A stretch of 14,367 nucleotides of DNA from positions 1 to 14,367 of the forward strand of contig VAYJ01000087.1 of NCBI GenBank assembly GCA_005888465.1, given 5' to 3'. Positions within the stretch are counted from its first letter, which is position 1. The number at the start of each line of letters is the position of its first letter. This stretch comes from Actinomycetota bacterium. GTDB taxonomy: Bacteria > Actinomycetota > UBA4738. Below, one piece after another: positions 12,803 through 14,367 of the stretch. The notes beneath the pieces were generated by a model. That model was not told where the DNA came from and ran no database searches. It worked only from the letters and a program-made list of their open reading frames with translations. Position numbers and translations under genes: made by a program.

Positions 12803-14367
12803 ATGAACGCATCCCGTCGACGACCGAGCACCCTACTCGTGGCGACACTCCTGGCGGCGAGCGTCGCCGGACTGTGGGCCGCCACGCCGGCCGCCGCAGC
12901 GAGCGACCTGTGGACTACCATCACGTACGGCCGCGTGTCCTTTCGCGTGCCGGCATCCTGGCCCGTCATCGACCTCGCGACCTCACCCAACGCCTGCATC
13001 CGGTTCGACCGGCCGGGGGTCTTCCTGGGACGGCAAGAGCAACAGCCGGCCTGCCCGGCCTGGCTCGTCGGCCGGACGAACGCGGTGTACGTGCAGCCGC
13101 TCGACGGCCGGTCGGTCGGCCGGGCTCGGTTCTCGAAGCACTCGACTCCGATCAACGGGGAACCGACGTTCCGGGGCGAGGGGACCGAGACGGGCGGGAG
13201 CCTGATCGCGGCGTTCCCGCGCCTCGGCGTGCTTGCGACCGTGAGCTTCGGGGTCGACCGCGCCTTGAGCGAGCGGATCCTTGCCTCGTTCCGGCGGGCG
13301 CCGGGCGCGGCGCCACTGCGACAGACCAAGCTGCCGAAGCCGGCTCGGACGCCGAGGCGAGCCGCGGCACCATCCGGGACCGGAGCGATCTACACAGGCG
13401 AAGGCTTCGACACGTGCGCGGCGCCGTCGACCGATTCCATGAACGCGTGGCTCGCCTCCGACATGCGAAGCGTCGGGGTCTACATCGGTGGCATCAACCG
13501 GGGCTGCGACCAACCCAACCTGACGTCGTCGTGGGTGGTGGCCGTCGAAGGGCAGGGCTGGAACCTGGTCCCGATCTACGTGGGACTGCAGGCGCCGTGC
13601 AGCGGGTTCACGAACAGGATCATCACGTCCAAGGCGACAACCGAGGGATCGGACGCGGCGGACGACGCGGCAGCACAGGCGGCGCTGATCGGCCTCACGC
13701 CCGGTGACCCGATTTACTTCGACATGGAGTCCTACGACGACTCCAACACGTCCTGCGTGACCGGCGTGCTGAACTTCATCAGCGCCTGGGTCGGCGAGCT
13801 GCACGTGAAGGGGTACATCGCCGGGATGTACGGCGGTGCGGCCTCGGGCATGCGCGACGAGGCCGCGATCTACCAGGACCCGGACTACAACACGCTGGAC
13901 GACATCTGGAATGCGCACTGGGACGGCGTGCACGGGGTGTTCGGCGACCCGTACTTCTCGGACACCGTCTGGCCGGATCATCAGCGACTCCACCAGTACG
14001 CGGGCGGCCACTCCGAGAAGTGGGGCGGAGTCACCATCAACATCGACAGCGACTACGACGACGGCGCCGTGGCTTGTTCCTACGTCGGGACGGGCATCGT
14101 GCCGCCCTCCCCGAGCGCCGCGAACGCGCCCGGAGCCATCGGGACCGCGGGGCCGCGTTTCGACGCGTACGACCTCAAGGCGGGCGGCACGATCGAGCAC
14201 GCAAGCTGGACGTGCCCGCCGGGGTGGTCCGACACGGAGAACCTCGGCGGCACGCTGAAGTCCGGACCGGCGGCAGCCTCCATGGTAGAGGGCACCGACC
14301 AAGAGGTCTTTGCCGAAGGCACGGACCTCTCGCTCCAGGAGAACGTGCAGTCGGCGAACGGCACATG
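12803..14367 (+). CDS. Secreted Rv2525c-like (DUF1906) glycoside hydrolase-like protein, open at the right edge
   Basis: An open frame of 521 codons continues past the window. Residues 1-33 are a Sec signal peptide (RRR, a hydrophobic stretch, then ATPAAAA with an AxA cleavage site). Residues about 34-165 form a separate beta-rich domain (VSFRVPASWPVIDL, CIRFDRPGVFLG, then RILASFRRAP) that I cannot assign. After a Pro/Arg-rich linker, residues about 195-425 are a DUF1906 domain: IYTGEGFDTCAAPS, VGVYIGGINRGC, LVPIYVGLQAP, PIYFDMESYDD (Asp308 and Glu309 as candidate acid residues), YIAGMYGGAASG and the closing NIDSDYDD. This fold is TIM-barrel, GH25-like, and in Rv2525c is linked to the cell wall. 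The part after 430 starts another region (FDAYDLKAGGTIEHASWTCP). Activity is unproven for the family. Confidence 0.85.
   Translation, partial: MNASRRRPSTLLVATLLAASVAGLWAATPAAAASDLWTTITYGRVSFRVPASWPVIDLATSPNACIRFDRPGVFLGRQEQQPACPAWLVGRTNAVYVQPLDGRSVGRARFSKHSTPINGEPTFRGEGTETGGSLIAAFPRLGVLATVSFGVDRALSERILASFRRAPGAAPLRQTKLPKPARTPRRAAAPSGTGAIYTGEGFDTCAAPSTDSMNAWLASDMRSVGVYIGGINRGCDQPNLTSSWVVAVEGQGWNLVPIYVGLQAPCSGFTNRIITSKATTEGSDAADDAAAQAALIGLTPGDPIYFDMESYDDSNTSCVTGVLNFISAWVGELHVKGYIAGMYGGAASGMRDEAAIYQDPDYNTLDDIWNAHWDGVHGVFGDPYFSDTVWPDHQRLHQYAGGHSEKWGGVTINIDSDYDDGAVACSYVGTGIVPPSPSAANAPGAIGTAGPRFDAYDLKAGGTIEHASWTCPPGWSDTENLGGTLKSGPAAASMVEGTDQEVFAEGTDLSLQENVQSANGT

Noticed and set aside
1..14367. CRISPR array, tRNA, rRNA or riboswitch
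   Set aside because: No regularly spaced repeats, cloverleaf with CCA end, conserved rRNA segment or known riboswitch core was seen; the gaps between genes are too short for most of these. In particular no TPP riboswitch precedes the permease.

Overview
The window is high-GC DNA, very densely coding, with GTG and ATG starts used freely. Several starts sit 7-9 nt downstream of a TAnnnT -10 element with no Shine-Dalgarno sequence. The gene families (FlK-type thioesterase, Rv2525c/DUF1906-type secreted protein, VapBC45-type toxin-antitoxin pair, LapA-domain protein) and the leaderless style point to a member of the Actinomycetota, probably an uncultivated soil or sediment lineage. I infer this from gene content only; no rRNA or marker gene places it more finely.

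Layout. (1) 1-851, minus: PAP2-type phosphatase followed by lgt (prolipoprotein diacylglyceryl transferase, cut by the left edge), joined by an ATGA overlap. (2) 859-872: a perfect 14-bp palindrome that reads as a -10 element on both strands, between two probably leaderless genes; a LapA-domain membrane protein runs rightward to 1205. (3) 1206-3980, minus: four genes joined by three 4-nt start/stop overlaps: a multi-pass membrane protein with a GHWYL motif, a CPBP-family protease-like membrane protein, a tandem flavin-reductase-like split-barrel protein, and an SRPBCC protein. (4) 4031-4480, plus: FlK-type thioesterase. (5) 4477-6085 minus and 6126-6958 plus: a divergent pair, a thiamine-diphosphate lyase and a SAM methyltransferase, both broken by an out-of-frame lesion. 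(6) 6955-9170, minus: leucyl aminopeptidase and a PIG-L deacetylase joined by a GTGA overlap. (7) 9256-9780, plus: a cupin whose frame has lost its expected end and runs antisense into the next gene. (8) 9564-11325, minus: a compositionally lighter block with a VapB45/VapC45-like toxin-antitoxin pair and a HEAT-repeat protein, probably acquired. (9) 11336-12745, minus: an NCS1-type nucleobase/HMP permease. (10) 12803-end, plus: a secreted Rv2525c-like (DUF1906) protein open at the right edge.

The genes do not form one pathway. Themes are cell-envelope upkeep (lgt, PAP2, LapA domain, DUF1906), peptide and amide hydrolysis (aminopeptidase, PIG-L), acyl-CoA/TPP chemistry (thioesterase, lyase) and a toxin-antitoxin block. 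The most notable structural signal is the promoter and junction architecture. Divergent genes share overlapping symmetric -10 elements, convergent genes share or abut stop codons (twice through the palindrome CTAG), and co-directional genes overlap by 4 nt. Convergent junctions therefore leave no room for a dedicated terminator. There are no tRNA, rRNA, CRISPR or transposase genes that I can see. No gene-free stretch exceeds 300 bases; the longest is about 85 bases (9171-9255).
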